Source: Monodelphis domestica | Taxonomy: Eukaryota; Chordata; Mammalia; Didelphimorphia; Didelphidae | Length of the DNA: 64,000 nucleotides | Reading direction: 5' to 3' | Assembly: GCF_027887165.1 (NCBI RefSeq) | Contig: NC_077228.1 | Coordinates: 104,579,660 to 104,643,659, forward strand | In this document: positions 12,386-23,800 of the stretch, in pieces | How positions within the stretch are numbered: the first letter of the stretch is position 1 | Layout: every line of letters begins with the position of its first letter | Program-made: the position numbers and the translations under genes | Notes under the pieces: generated by a model | Databases searched by the model: none | What the model was told of the DNA's origin: nothing | The model's input: only the letters and a program-made list of their open reading frames with translations

Positions 12386-12414
<29 letters not shown>
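12364..12414 (+). repeat. (CTG)9(CCG)8 compound triplet repeat
   Basis: Nine CTG units (12364-12390) run directly into eight CCG units (12391-12414). On the ARL8A strand this reads (CGG)8(CAG)9 about 450 bp upstream of the start codon. A short CAG-rich stretch at about 12291-12312 is in the opposite sense and could pair with the CTG run. Confidence 0.95.
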
Positions 12415-12416
<2 letters not shown>

Positions 12417-12417
12417 T

Positions 12418-12720
12418 CTGCTGCTCCGCTATCTTCTGCTGCTCCTCCCATCCCTCCTCCTGCTGCTGCTCCTGCTGCTCTGGTTTCCTCCACACCTTCT
12501 ACCATCCCTCCTCTTCCTCCCATCCCTCCTCCTTTTCCTATTCCACCTCCTCCTTCCATCCCTCCTCCTTCTGCTGCTGCCATTGCTCAGCTTTCCTCCA
12601 CACCTCCTCCCATCCCTCCTCCATCCTTCCTCCTCCTCTCATTCTTCCTCCCATCCTTCCTTAACCCATCCCTTCTCCTCTTGCTCCTTTCCCTTCCTCC
12701 TGTTCTCCTTCCCTGCACCT
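12418..12720 (+). repeat. Pyrimidine-rich degenerate tandem repeat
   Basis: Almost purely C/T on this strand, with repeated 'cccatccctcctcc'-type units near 12449, 12503, 12522, 12555 and 12609, and 'ctgctgctcc' interruptions. The long open frames across it are low-complexity poly-Ser/Pro/Leu products of the repeat, not a recognisable protein. Confidence 0.8.
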
Positions 12721-13204
12721 CAATGGCTCCCAGGTTGAGGAGCATGGGGAGATAGAAGGTGAAGGTGGACAACCAGGGGAAATGTGGCTTGGGAGATACA
12801 TTTTTGAGGGAATGGATCCAATTGGCTCTGACTTCTTTGCATCACCTCACCTGGCATCCATCTCATCCTGGATTACCATCCCTAGAAATAATCTTTGTTG
12901 CCACCCCCCCCTTTTTTGTTGGTATACAGCAATATCTTACCTAAGGCTCCCTGTGAGACACACAGTAGGTGCCTTAAAGGCTTCTTGTGAGATAGTTGTC
13001 TTCCCTGCCTTGCCACACAGTAGGAGCCCCAACATAGACTTACTGTTTTGATGAATAGAGAACGCTTTAAATTTTGCAAGGCCAAAAGGGATTCATAATA
13101 GTCCTTCCCTTCCAGGGTTGTGAGGATAAAATTCCTAAACTTAAAGTGGTGCTGGAAGTTACCATGATTGTGATTATTAGTTGGTTCTCCCCATAGGCAC
13201 TGTG

Positions 13205-13400
13205 AGGTAACCAGTCAATCAGTCAACATTTATTAAGAGCCTACTGTGTATAGAACTGTGCAAACCACTATGGTAGGCCCTTTTATGGCATCCTTACTCT
13301 CATTTTACAGATGAAGAAACTGAGGCCCAGAGAAGTTATACCCTTAAGCTCTAGCATTTAGCAGTGCTCAAAGTAGGTGTTAATAAATATTTTTGACTTC
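13205..13400 (-). mobile_element. L2 3' end and MIR fragments
   Basis: 'agtcaacatttattaagagc' followed by 'ctactgtgtatagaactgtg' is the reverse complement of the L2 3' end. The MIR-like 'attttacagatgaagaaact' follows. Confidence 0.6.
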
Positions 13401-13554
13401 ATGGCTTTCCTGGGTCATGTGGGTAGTGTTAGAGGCAGGATTTGAACTTGTGTCTTTGTCGTGATTCCTATACTCTTTGCATTATGCCTTGCTGTTTTTG
13501 TTTTGTTTTGTTTTTGTGCAGAGAAATGGTTGAGGGTAAAAGGGGTGAGGGGAA

Positions 13555-13960
13555 GAGGATGAAAAGTCTTCCACAGAAAAACCTGGAAAGACTTACATGA
13601 ACTGATGCAAAGAGAAGTGAGCAGAACCAGAACAGTGTACACAGTAACAGCAATATTGTATTGTATGATGATCAGGCTATCCTCAGCAATAATCCAAGAC
13701 AATTCCAAAGGATCCAAGGAAAAATGCTGTCCACTCTCAGAGAAATGGAGTTTGAATGCAAATTGAAGTATACCATTTTTCACTTTATTTTTTTATCTGT
13801 GTTTTCTTTCACAACATGACTAACATGGAAGCATTTTGCATGATTACACACATATAACCTATATCAAATTGCTTGCTGTCTTAGAGAGGAGGGAGGGAGA
13901 GAATTTAGAACTCAATATTTTAAAATTCGTTTTTACACATAATTGGAAAAAATATTTTTA
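13555..13960 (+). mobile_element. L1-type LINE 3' end
   Basis: Translates in one frame to an L1 ORF2 C-terminal-like string (WKDLHELMQREVSRTRT...). It is followed by a 3' UTR with 'tttctttcacaacatgacta', 'taacctatatcaaattgctt' and 'agagaatttagaactcaata'. Related tails occur at 31344-31875 and 62690-63760. 5'-truncated; no functional ORF. Confidence 0.75.
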
Positions 13961-14257
13961 AGGGTCTTCCAGTCCCCTTAACACATAACCCATTTATTCT
14001 TTCATCTCTCACCCCTACCCCCAAAAAGAGTAACCAAGGTTCTTCTTGCCATCTTCAGTTGTATGACCTCCCTGAGTCACATCTGGGAATGTTTACAAAA
14101 TTAGCTCACTTGATCTGATGATGGCTGAGGTCAGCCTTTCAGTGAAGCTCTAGGGTATGTGTTAATGTGTGTGAGGAGGTGGGGGGGATGGGATAAAGAA
14201 GGAGTAGGAGGAATAGTGGGGGAAAAGGCAGCCGCTGCATAATATATTGCAAGACTA

Positions 14258-14412
14258 CTTGGGTTTGGAGTCAGAGGACCTGAGTTTGGACTTAGGCTCT
14301 ACTTGACTCCCTGTGTGACCTTATGCAGTTTTCATTATCTCTCTGGGTCTCAGTATCCCCCTCTGTAAAATGAGAGTGTGAAGCTAGATTTCCAAGGCTC
14401 CTTCCAGCTTTA
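14258..14412 (+). mobile_element. MIR fragment
   Basis: MIR order is preserved: 'ttggagtcagaggacctga', 'ctgtgtgaccttatgcag', 'ctgtaaaatgagagtgtga'. Confidence 0.7.
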
Positions 14413-14450
14413 AATTCTCCAGTCCTAGGGATATAAGGAAATTGGGAGGT

Positions 14451-14627
<177 letters not shown>

Positions 14628-15348
14628 GAAAGTAGGCATTCTTGGTAACTAAAAATGGTGATGGGAATGGGACTTTCTGAGAAGATAACTATAGGGTATA
14701 AGTTGAAGCCACCAGTTGAAAATAAATTATTAAGTGCCCACAGGGGATACCAGCACCAGATGCAGAGCCCCAGCTGCACAAATTGCACTGAGGCAACAAA
14801 TAGACTCATTTTGGTCTTTTATTTCCCCAGCCCACCCCTCCTTCCTGTGGCCTACAGAGGCAACCCACTTGTGTAAGAAAGACTCTGGCCTGGATAGAGT
14901 CGTTATGGTTAATGTGATTCTTACTAGAGTCCCTGTGGTTTAAAAAAAAAAAGAGGGGGGAGGTCTGGGTGATAAGAATTTCTAATTGGGGATTTCCAGG
15001 GAAGAAGGTTCGTATGAGGGGAAGGAAAAGGTTTGTCTGTTTGGTTAAGAAATAAACAGTTTCCATCATGAGGTACCCAATAGGTCTGACCTGCCAACCG
15101 TTACTGCCCTCAAAATAGCCTCATGGAAGGGCACCCCTCCCCCAGCTAAGATAGACATTTGCTGGACCAGCCTGCATCTTTCTGGGCTGTCTGTATCACC
15201 CTAGTCCCAGGTTTTGATAGTTTTTCTAGGCCTCAAGCTTCAGGAAAGCCCCCAGGTAATTTCCTGCCTCTGGGGTCAAGTAGCAAGTTTTAGTTTTAAA
15301 CTGCACTTTGTTGACCCTAAATCTTATCAGCACATTTTATTTATTTGT

Positions 15349-15543
15349 TTTTAAAACCCCTTTCTGTCTTAGCATCAGTACTGTGTATTGGTTCCAAGGC
15401 AGAAGAGTTGGTAAGGACTAGGCAATGGGGGTTAGGTGACTTGTCCAGGGTCACACAGCTAAGAAGTGTCTGAAGCTACATTTGAACCCAGGACCTCCCA
15501 TCTTTAGGTCTGACTCTCAATCCACTGAGCCACCCAGTTTAGG
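15349..15543 (-). mobile_element. Marsupial CORE-SINE
   Basis: Full-length reverse copy, from 'aaacccctttctgtcttag' through 'ggtcacacagctaagaagtg' to 'ccactgagccacccagttt'. Confidence 0.88.
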
Positions 15544-16519
15544 GCACATTTTTAAAAGATCTTCCTATTGACCATCATTGTGCCTAGAACAAAAACCAAA
15601 TCACCCTTAAAATCTTTATTTTTGACTAAAATGAAACAAAATAATAGAGCCTTGAGAGAATTTTCCTAGAGCCCTTAGCTGTCCACCTTCCATTCCAATC
15701 TTTGCCCTTTCTCCCTAAATCCCTAGGAAACAACTTCAGCTAGGGAAGAATAATACCTGTCTTCCTGAGTAGGACAGTTTGATTTTTGGACCTGGAAGGG
15801 AATAATTTAGTGCAATTCTCTACTTTTATATCAGAGGCCAGATTGATGGTGACTTGTCCAAGGTCACAGACTCTCAGGGCCATACCTAAGACTTAATTAA
15901 GCCTATATCCCTTAAATCCTAATTTAGATGTTCCTAGAGACTTGAAATATATCTGCTTGAAGATTTCAGTAAGTGATTTTTATGGTGTTAATGATCTTGT
16001 CTAGCCTCAATATCCCTCTCAACACATTCTTACTAGCCAGCCTCTTCTTGATTGTCCTGATCCCTAAACTTTGAGAAGACAGAATCATCTCAATCAATGA
16101 AATTCAATTTTAGGAGACTCTCTGGAAATTGAGGGTGGTGATGGTTATACCATCTCCCTGCTCTGATGGGGTGCCGAATATCATCCCTTCCCAAAAGGAG
16201 GTGAGGAAGGATAGCACACACTTGCCCGTCCGGAGATGGGAGCAAGTAGTGATAGGGAATGGAAGAGGGGCAAAGGCTGGAGAGGCCAGCCATGGAGGGA
16301 CCAGATGTCTTCCTTTCTGGAACATCCTGCTCATTGCAGAAGAAAAATGCCTCCAACTGGAAATCGGTAGCTTCTTGGTTGACGAAGAGCCTTCCAATGA
16401 ATTCAATTAGACTAGAGTGGACAAGCCAGTGAGATGATAGCCCAACTGTTTTCACTTCCTCTCTTCCCTTCTCCGAAACTCTGATCTACTCCATGTCATC
16501 ACTACCCTCTGAATGAATT

Positions 16520-16932
16520 CCAAACTTCCATTTAAGGAGAAAGCTCTGGTCAGACTTCTCTCCATGTCTAACCTGAGATTCCTCTGAATTCTCCAGCACT
16601 TCCGTGGGTCAGGTGTCTTCTCTTTTCCTCACTCCTTAACCACTTTTTAGCTTTTCGTGTTATATCTTCCTCCATTAGATTATAAGCTTCTTTAGGACAG
16701 GAGTCTTCGTTGTTGTTGTTGTATTTCTGTTCCTACCACTTAACACAGCGTCTGGCACATAGTAGACCTGGCAAAGATCCTAGAATGGTTGACCATTTCC
16801 TTCTCCAGCTCATTTTGCAGGAGGGTTTGAGGCAAGCAGGGTTTAATGACTTTTCCCAGGGTCACACAGCTAATAAGTGTCTGAGGCATAGTTGAGGTCA
16901 TGATGAGTCTTCCTGACTCTAGGTTGCCCTTA
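16520..16932. mobile_element. L2 3' end (+) and SINE with RTE-like segment (-)
   Basis: 16520-16768 matches the L2 3' end ('agattataagcttctttagg', 'agcgtctggcacatagtag'). 16768-16932 is a reverse SINE of the subfamily containing 'ccatttccttctccagctca'. Confidence 0.7.
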
Positions 16933-17004
16933 AATGTTTATTGACTGATTATCTACATGGCCCTTTAAGGTGTACAAAGTACTTTCCTCAAAACCTACTG
17001 AGAG

Positions 17005-17175
17005 GGGCAGCTAGGTGGCTCAGTGATAGAGAGCTAGACCTGGAGATGGAAGGTCCTGGGTTCAAATGTAGACTTCCTAGCTGTGTGACCCTGGGTAAAT
17101 CTCTTAACCCCAATTGCCTAGCCTTACCACTTTTCTGCCTTGGAATCAATACTTAGTATTGATTCTAATTCAGAA
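17005..17175 (+). mobile_element. Marsupial CORE-SINE
   Basis: Head 'ggggcagctaggtggctca', core 'gtgtgaccctgggtaaatc', tail 'cttggaatcaatacttagta'. Confidence 0.85.
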
Positions 17176-17788
17176 ATTAACTTTATGAGAAGGAAGTAGT
17201 GCAAGGATTTTTATTCCCATTTCACAGATGAAGAAGGAGTGATTTACCTATGGTCCCACTGGTATTGTGTGAAGTGATTATGAGATTTGAAATTAGGTCT
17301 TTCCAACTCATCCCTCTCTCCTCTCTATCACAGTCACCTCCCAGAAAGGCAGCTATTCCTCCCAGGAAAGAATGATCCCCTTGCTTTCTCGGTGGAGGAC
17401 ATGCAAATTCTCAGGCACCAGAATTCTACTTATTCTCTACAAGTAAACCCTGAGTCCTTCAGAATTCCAACTTGTTTCCTGGAAAAAGAATGGACTTGAG
17501 AAGACAGGTGGGAGGGATCTGCCATTTCTTAGGAAATTCAGTTGACCAGTATGGAGTTGCCAACAAACCAACAGTTCTGGGAATTGTCTGCAGGTTGCAC
17601 CTTTAAGTCTGGACACCTGAATCCCACAAACGCACACCCTTGGTGACAGAGCCCCAGACCAGTGTAAATCCATCCCCATGACATAGACCCAAATGACAAG
17701 TGAACCTCAACAGCCAACTTCGTATTTGTGTATAAAAGTATTTCTTTCATGCAGTAAAGAAGGAAGAAACCTGGTAACTCAAGAAAGC

Positions 17789-17794
17789 TTTATT
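17789..17794 (-). terminator. PTPN7: Candidate PTPN7 poly(A) signal AATAAA
   Basis: The minus strand reads AATAAA here, about 3.0 kb downstream of the PTPN7 stop codon. If used, the last exon would carry a long 3' UTR that includes SINE and MIR sequence. Other signals may exist in between; RNA evidence is needed to choose. Confidence 0.4.
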
Positions 17795-19315
17795 TTTCCA
17801 CTTGATTGCCTTTTTGGAGCTTTCTTATTTCTAGTCCTTGGGGAGAGATAAAGCGTGACAGAAGGAAAAAGGCAGAAAGCGCCATTGATTGAGGGGTGGG
17901 GATAAGGGAAGATGCTATGGAAATCCCCAGAGCTTCTCTCTGCTGGGTCTGAGCTCAGGATATCAGGCACTTGAGAAACCTGCCCCCAGCTTCATCCATC
18001 TGAAAGGATGTACCTAGCTATCGGGGGTCAGAAGAGCATTCAAAAGATCACATTCTGGGAGGAATTCCTTAGGAAGGCCAAGGAAAATCTTTTACCACTG
18101 TTCTTTGAGGAGCACTGGGTCATGAATAAGGGGGACTCTCCATCAGGATCAGCTCCCTGGGGATCCAGGGGATAATGCTGCCATGTCCACACTGATTAAC
18201 GTGAGATGGCATGGAACAAAAGCCAGACTTTCCTTCAGGTTAGGTCGGAGGGGAAGGTTTATAGGTCTCTAATCTGGTGCCCTCTCTTCAGGGATGTGGT
18301 GCTGAGTTAGTCCCAGAGACACAAGGGAAGTTGGATTTGTTCTAGAATCTGTCTGATGCCAGGTCCACTACAATGGCAGCAAGTCTTAGAGTGTAACTGG
18401 AACCAAACTGGCCCTCCAGAAGGACTTTGGATAGAAGAAAAAGACCTAAAGCTAGACTAAGCCCTCTATTTCCTCCTTCCATCTTTATAGTAGCTAATAA
18501 TAAAAACTACCAGTTATTTAGATACGTTGACTCTGTGCAAGGCACTGCTCTAAAACATTTTACAATGGTTATTTCTTTTTATCCTCACCACAATCCTGGG
18601 AGGTAGGTGCTATTATTATCTCCATTTTAAAGATGAGGAAAATGAAACACAAAAAGATTAAATTATTTGTCCAGTGTTAAAGAGCTAGTATCTGAAACAG
18701 GATTCAAATTCAGGTCTTCCTGACTTCAAGTTCCATGTTCTATCCTCTATATTACCTGGCTGCCTCAAAGATTTTTTCCAATGAGAGGCCCTAGGTTCAA
18801 ATCTGGCCTCAGATAATTTCTAGCTGTGTGACCTTGGACAAGTCACTTAACCCCCATTACTACTCTTCTGCCTTGGAACCAATACAGAGTATTGATTCTA
18901 AGATAGAAGGTAAGGGTTTTAAAAAAAGATTTTTTCCTCCTCCTTGGGTCTGGACTGATTGATCACCTGCTGGAAGCCTTAATGATTTCCTCAATTTATT
19001 TTTAAGTAATTTGCATCAATTTGTTTGCTTGCTTTATATTTATGCTGGATAGGTTTGTATACAAGCTTGTTGCCTTTATTAAAAGTAAGCTCCAGGTGAG
19101 GTGGGATTACTTCATTCTTTATATTGGTATCCCCAGTGCCTAGCTCAGTGCTTGGTACATAGGAGCCACTTAATAAAAATTTTACTGTTTTATTAGTCTG
19201 GATCTTCTGGGGCTGCCCTTTGTTGATGGGATTACCTTAAAGAAATTTACCTGGTGGAAGGCAGGTATGAATGGTATCAAAGAGGGAGAAGATATTTCTG
19301 TTAGACATTTCTTTT

Positions 19316-19700
19316 CTTTTAAACCCTTATCTTCCGTCTTGGAGTCAATACTGAGTATTGGCTCCAAGGCAGAAGAGTGGTAAGGGCTAGGTAATGGGAG
19401 TCAAGTGACTTGCCCAGGGTCACACAGCTGGGAAGTGTCTGAGGCCAGATTTGAACCTAGGACCTCCCATCTCTAGGCCTGACTCTCAATCCACTGAGCC
19501 ATCCAGCTGCCCCCATTTCTTTTTTCTTTTTAAACCTTTACTTTCCATCTTAGAATCAATACTGTGTATGGATTCTAAGGCAGAAGAGTGGTAAGGGCTA
19601 GACAATGGAGGTTAAGGGATTTGCCCAGGGTCACCCAGTTAGGAAGTGTCTGAGAACAGATTTGAACCCAGGACCTCCCTGTTTCCAGGCTTGGCTTGCC
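19316..19700 (-). mobile_element. Two reverse CORE-SINEs in tandem
   Basis: The first copy (19316-19515) ends 'ccatccagctgccccca'. The second (19528-19700) begins 12 bp later with 'tttttaaacctttactttcc' and lacks its head. Both carry 'ggtcac(a/c)ca' cores. Confidence 0.88.
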
Positions 19701-20784
19701 TGAGGCATCTCATTGTCCCATTCTAGACATTTCAAGAGGAACTTATCTTTCACCTTCCTTCCTCCCTTTTCCTCCCAACCTCCCTTTCCCTCAGGATGGT
19801 TTTGGGCTGGATGGTACATGGCCTGGACCAAACTCTTCATCCTGGTCCTGACAGGGATTGCAGGGAGAGAACCTGGTTCTTTTGCCTTCACAGGGAATCT
19901 CCATCACACACAGATGGGTTGATGGAGAGAGGATGGAAGCATTCCTAGGACTTTGGGAAGTTTTAACAGGGTCTGGTCTAAAGATCTTAAAATCACCAGC
20001 ATCTGAGGGCTGGCCAGTGGCCATTCTGTGTGCTGAGCTGCGCTTGGGTGGTTTTGTATAGGACTCTTATGTTACAAAACTTCCCAAAAGGAGTGGGTGA
20101 GGGATGGCCAAGGAATTCTATGTTCCACTGCCCAGGAAGGGGGATCTAGGCAGAAATCATTGCCAAGAATTTCCCCATGCTCCCTTTGTCCTTAGGATCT
20201 GCATCCAGAAGGTCTGGAAGCACTGACTCTATGTCATAAAAGAAGAACCTTGGCCACTAAAGTAGCACGCCAGAGGAGGTTTTTTCCTCCAGGTGTGCCA
20301 CAGTCAGCATCTCAAATCAGGTGGGCTATGGGTTTGGGAATTAGGCACACAAATTTACACGTAGAGTCCTTGCTGTACATTTTGAGAAACTGAGGATAAG
20401 AGAACCAGGGAGGCTAAAAGCCCTGCTGTCTCTGGGTTTGTCCTTTGGAACTCAGTCTTCTCTGACTGTAGGAGGACCAATTCTTCAAGTGGGGTCCAAG
20501 ATTTGCTTCTAGGTCACCCACAACTCTCCCATTCCTCCATTTGCCAGTCAGTGAGTTAGTGATCTGGGACAGCAGATCCTTCCCAGGGATAGGAAAGGAG
20601 AATGAAAACTGGGGGCTCTGGAGGGAGCAGTGCTAGTTCTAGGGTCAGAGACCCCCAGGACAAGACTGACCCAGAGATAAAGGTCAAACTTCCAGGCCTT
20701 TAAAGAGAAAGCTCCTCCTCTGTGAATGGGTTCTGTCTGGAGGTTACATGGCTGATGTCACCTTTTCAATCAGGTCCCAGAAGG

Positions 20785-20878
20785 TCAGGGATTTGGTTCC
20801 TCAGGCAGCTGGGCAGCATACAAGGCCAGGGTGTGGTGCAGGAACTGGTATTGCTCACTGGTCTGGATCATACCCCCC
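20785..20878 (-). CDS. PTPN7: PTPN7 coding exon 9 and stop
   Basis: Completes Arg330 and encodes residues 331-360 ([20 protein letters not shown]...EEPNP) to TGA at 20785-20787. Gln335 of the Q-loop is present. The splice acceptor runs into seven G, and the frame needs the cut after the first G. Confidence 0.96.
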
Positions 20879-23800
20879 CTGGAATGAGAAACAACAAAGC
20901 ACATGTTGAGAGCAAAGGTGAGAGATCAGGAGTTTCCTCCATAGTCTTCATGCATATGGTGTCCTTGGTTTGTTTACAGATCAGGATTTCCCTGAAGGAA
21001 TTTTTTTTAAACCAATTTTTAACTTGTGTCCACTCTCTGCCTCTCAGAGTCACCCCCTTCTACATAGAAGTCCCATCTTGCTCTACTCAAAGCTGTGTCT
21101 AGACACCTGAAGAGAAAATGGGGACAAGGGGTTGTAGAATCACAGAATTTGAGAATTAGAAGGTACCTCAGTGGAGGTCTAAGTCTCTCTCCATTTCTAT
21201 CTAAGTCTGAGTCCATCTATATCTAAGAAGTCCATCTAAATCCAATCTAGAGCCATTTCAATCCATCGTTCACATAGCTGTCAAAGAGATTCTCCTACTT
21301 AAATACAAATCTAACTATCTAACAAAATACCCTCACTCAATAAACTCTAATAACTCCCTATGACCCTTCGGATCAAAGCTTTTCAATATGACATTTATAG
21401 TCCTTCACAATCTGGATCCAACCTGATTTTCCAGTCTTATAGATGACTACCTTCCAAATACACTAGGGCTCAGTCAAGCTGGCCACCTTCATATTCCTCA
21501 GGTCCCTTACTCTATCCCTCTAGCTATCAGATCGGTGCCTTTGCCCTCCTTGGTCTCTGGGCCAGAAAGTCGCCCACTCCTCATCTGTTCCTTGGAATCC
21601 TTGGTTTCTATGAGGTACTCTGTTCAAGCAGTTACCTTCATCCAAAAGCCTTTCTCCCCCAGCCCACTCCAGTTATCTTTTATCTATTTAATGTCCAGTT
21701 ACATTTGGAGAAGGAAATGGCAAACTGCTCCAGAACCCTTGCAAAGAAAACCCCAAATGGGGTCACAAAGAGTCGAACAAGCCTGAACAACAATAAATGT
21801 TTACATACTGTTTCTCCTGGCTAAGTTATACATTCTTTAAGGGAAAGGTCTGTTTCAATTTCTCGGAGGGAAGGAAAGGAGCATTTGTTAAATATCTACC
21901 TATGAGCTTTCCAAATATTATCTCATTTGAATCTGCAATAACTCTAGGAGGTAGGGGATATTATTATCCCCATTTTACAGTTGAGGAAACTGAGACAGAA
22001 GGGATATGACTTGCCCAGGATCAGAGAGATGGGAAGTATCTGAGGCTGCATTTGAACCCAGTTCTTCCTGATTCCTGGCCTTGGACCACCTGTTGCCTTT
22101 CTATACTCAGTATCAGGGACCTAGTGTGTTTCATCAATGTTTACTTGAATGATTTAAATATCGAGCTAAGGAAGCCATGGGGAGCTACTGAAGATTTTTT
22201 AGCAGGGGAGTGATATATTTATGCCTGTATCTAAGGAAGATTATTTTTGTAGCTTTGTGGGAGATGGATTACAGAAGGAAAGAGAAGAAAAGCAGAGAAA
22301 CCAATTAGAAGCCTATTGTAATAGTCCAAGCCACAACAGAGTAGAGAGAAGGGAATGGATGGGAACAATGTGTAGAGGTAGGCTTGACAAGGAGAGGCAA
22401 CTGATTAGATATGGGAAAGACTGGGACACCCACAAGACATCCATCATGAAGACTCATCTTCATGAGTTCAAATCCAGCCTCAGACACTTACTGGCTGCAG
22501 AACTGTGGGAAAGTAATTTAATCCTCTTTGCCTCGGTTTCCTCATCTGGTAAACATGAGCTAGAGAAGAAAATATCAAACCACTCCAGAACCTTTGCAGA
22601 GAAAATCCCAAAAGAGGTCATGAAGAGTCAGACACACTTGAACAACATGGAAGAAAGACTAGTGGAGGATGACTCCAGGGTTTTGAACCAGGGTAAGCCA
22701 GAAGGACGGTGGTGCTGTCCACAGAAATTGCCCCTGGAGAAGGGAGAAGATGAGTGCTATTTTGTCCATGTTGAGTTTGAGATACTTCTAGGACATGATT
22801 TCCAACAGCAAGTGGTGATACAGGACTGGAGTTTGGGAGAGAAACCAAGGCTGGAAATATTGGCCTGGAAGTCATCTGTAGAGAAATGATCATCGAATTC
22901 ATTGGAGCTGACTCGATTGTGGGGAATTAGAGCATAGGTAGGAGAAGGCTCAAGACAGAGAGCCAAGCTGTGGGGAGATGCTTAGGCTTAAGGGCAAAAA
23001 GGTGGGTGATGATCAACAAAGTACACTGGGAAGGAGTATGTGAGAGGTGGGAGGAAAACCTACAAAGATCAAGATAAAGAAGCCAGGAGAGGAATGAATG
23101 AATAAATGAATGAATGGACAGAATAAAGATGTGTCTAACAAGGTTGAAGGCTGTGGCAAGACATAGAATCATGATTGAGAAAAGGCCATTGGAATCAGCA
23201 GTTAAGAGAATTGAGACATCATTAGTAATCTTATAGAGAAGTGTTGGTGGCACAGTGGATAGAGCACTGGGTTTGCAATCAGGAAAACTCATCTTTATTG
23301 GTTCAATTTTTTTTAACTCTTACCTCCTGTCTTAGTATCAGCTTTAAGACAGAAGAGTGGCAAGGACTGAGCAATTGGGGTTAACTGAGTTGCTCAGGGT
23401 CATATAACTAGGATGTCTGAGGCCACTTTTGAACCCAGGTTCTCCCAGTCTGGTGCTCTATCTTCTGTGCTGGCTCACTGCCCCTAAATCAGATTGGATT
23501 TATCTTTTTTATTTGTATTTTTATAACCCTTACCTTCTGTAGACAGTTGGGGTTAAGTAACTTGCCCAGCTAGAAAGTGTCTGAGGCCAGATTTAATCCA
23601 GGTTCTCCTGTCCTGGCGCTCAATCCATTATACTACCTTAGCTTCCCCCATGACTTAAAACATGCCCCCAGAGACTAGATAATTGTGTGATCCTGGGCAA
23701 GTCACTTGACAATTTTTTGCCTCAAGTCCTTATCTGTAAAAAAGTGCTAGAGCAGGAAATGGCAAACCACTCCAATATCTTTGCCAAGAAAGCCCCAAAA

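Larger units (their letters stand above)
11300..12480. promoter_or_regulatory. ARL8A: CpG-rich promoter region of ARL8A
   Basis: Sequence from about 11.3 to 12.48 kb is very GC- and CpG-rich, unlike the flanks, with several GGGCGG/CCCGCC-type boxes around 11940-12080. It covers ARL8A exon 1 and the presumed 5' UTR and transcription start just above 11920. No TATA box is evident, as is usual for a housekeeping CpG-island promoter. The exact start site cannot be read from sequence. Confidence 0.8.
17770..20784 (-). other. PTPN7: Probable PTPN7 3' UTR and downstream flank
   Basis: No coding exon is seen. Contains unique sequence at 17.9-18.45 and 19.7-20.75 kb, a MIR fragment (18500-18770), a forward CORE-SINE (18780-18935), an L2 3' end (about 18960-19190) and two reverse CORE-SINEs in tandem (19316-19515 and 19528-19700). 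Confidence 0.5.

Noticed and set aside
12134-12755. Long plus-strand open frames next to the ARL8A promoter (up to 190 residues)
   Set aside because: They are poly-Ser, Pro, Leu or Ala products of triplet and pyrimidine repeats, open in several frames at once, with no known protein similarity.
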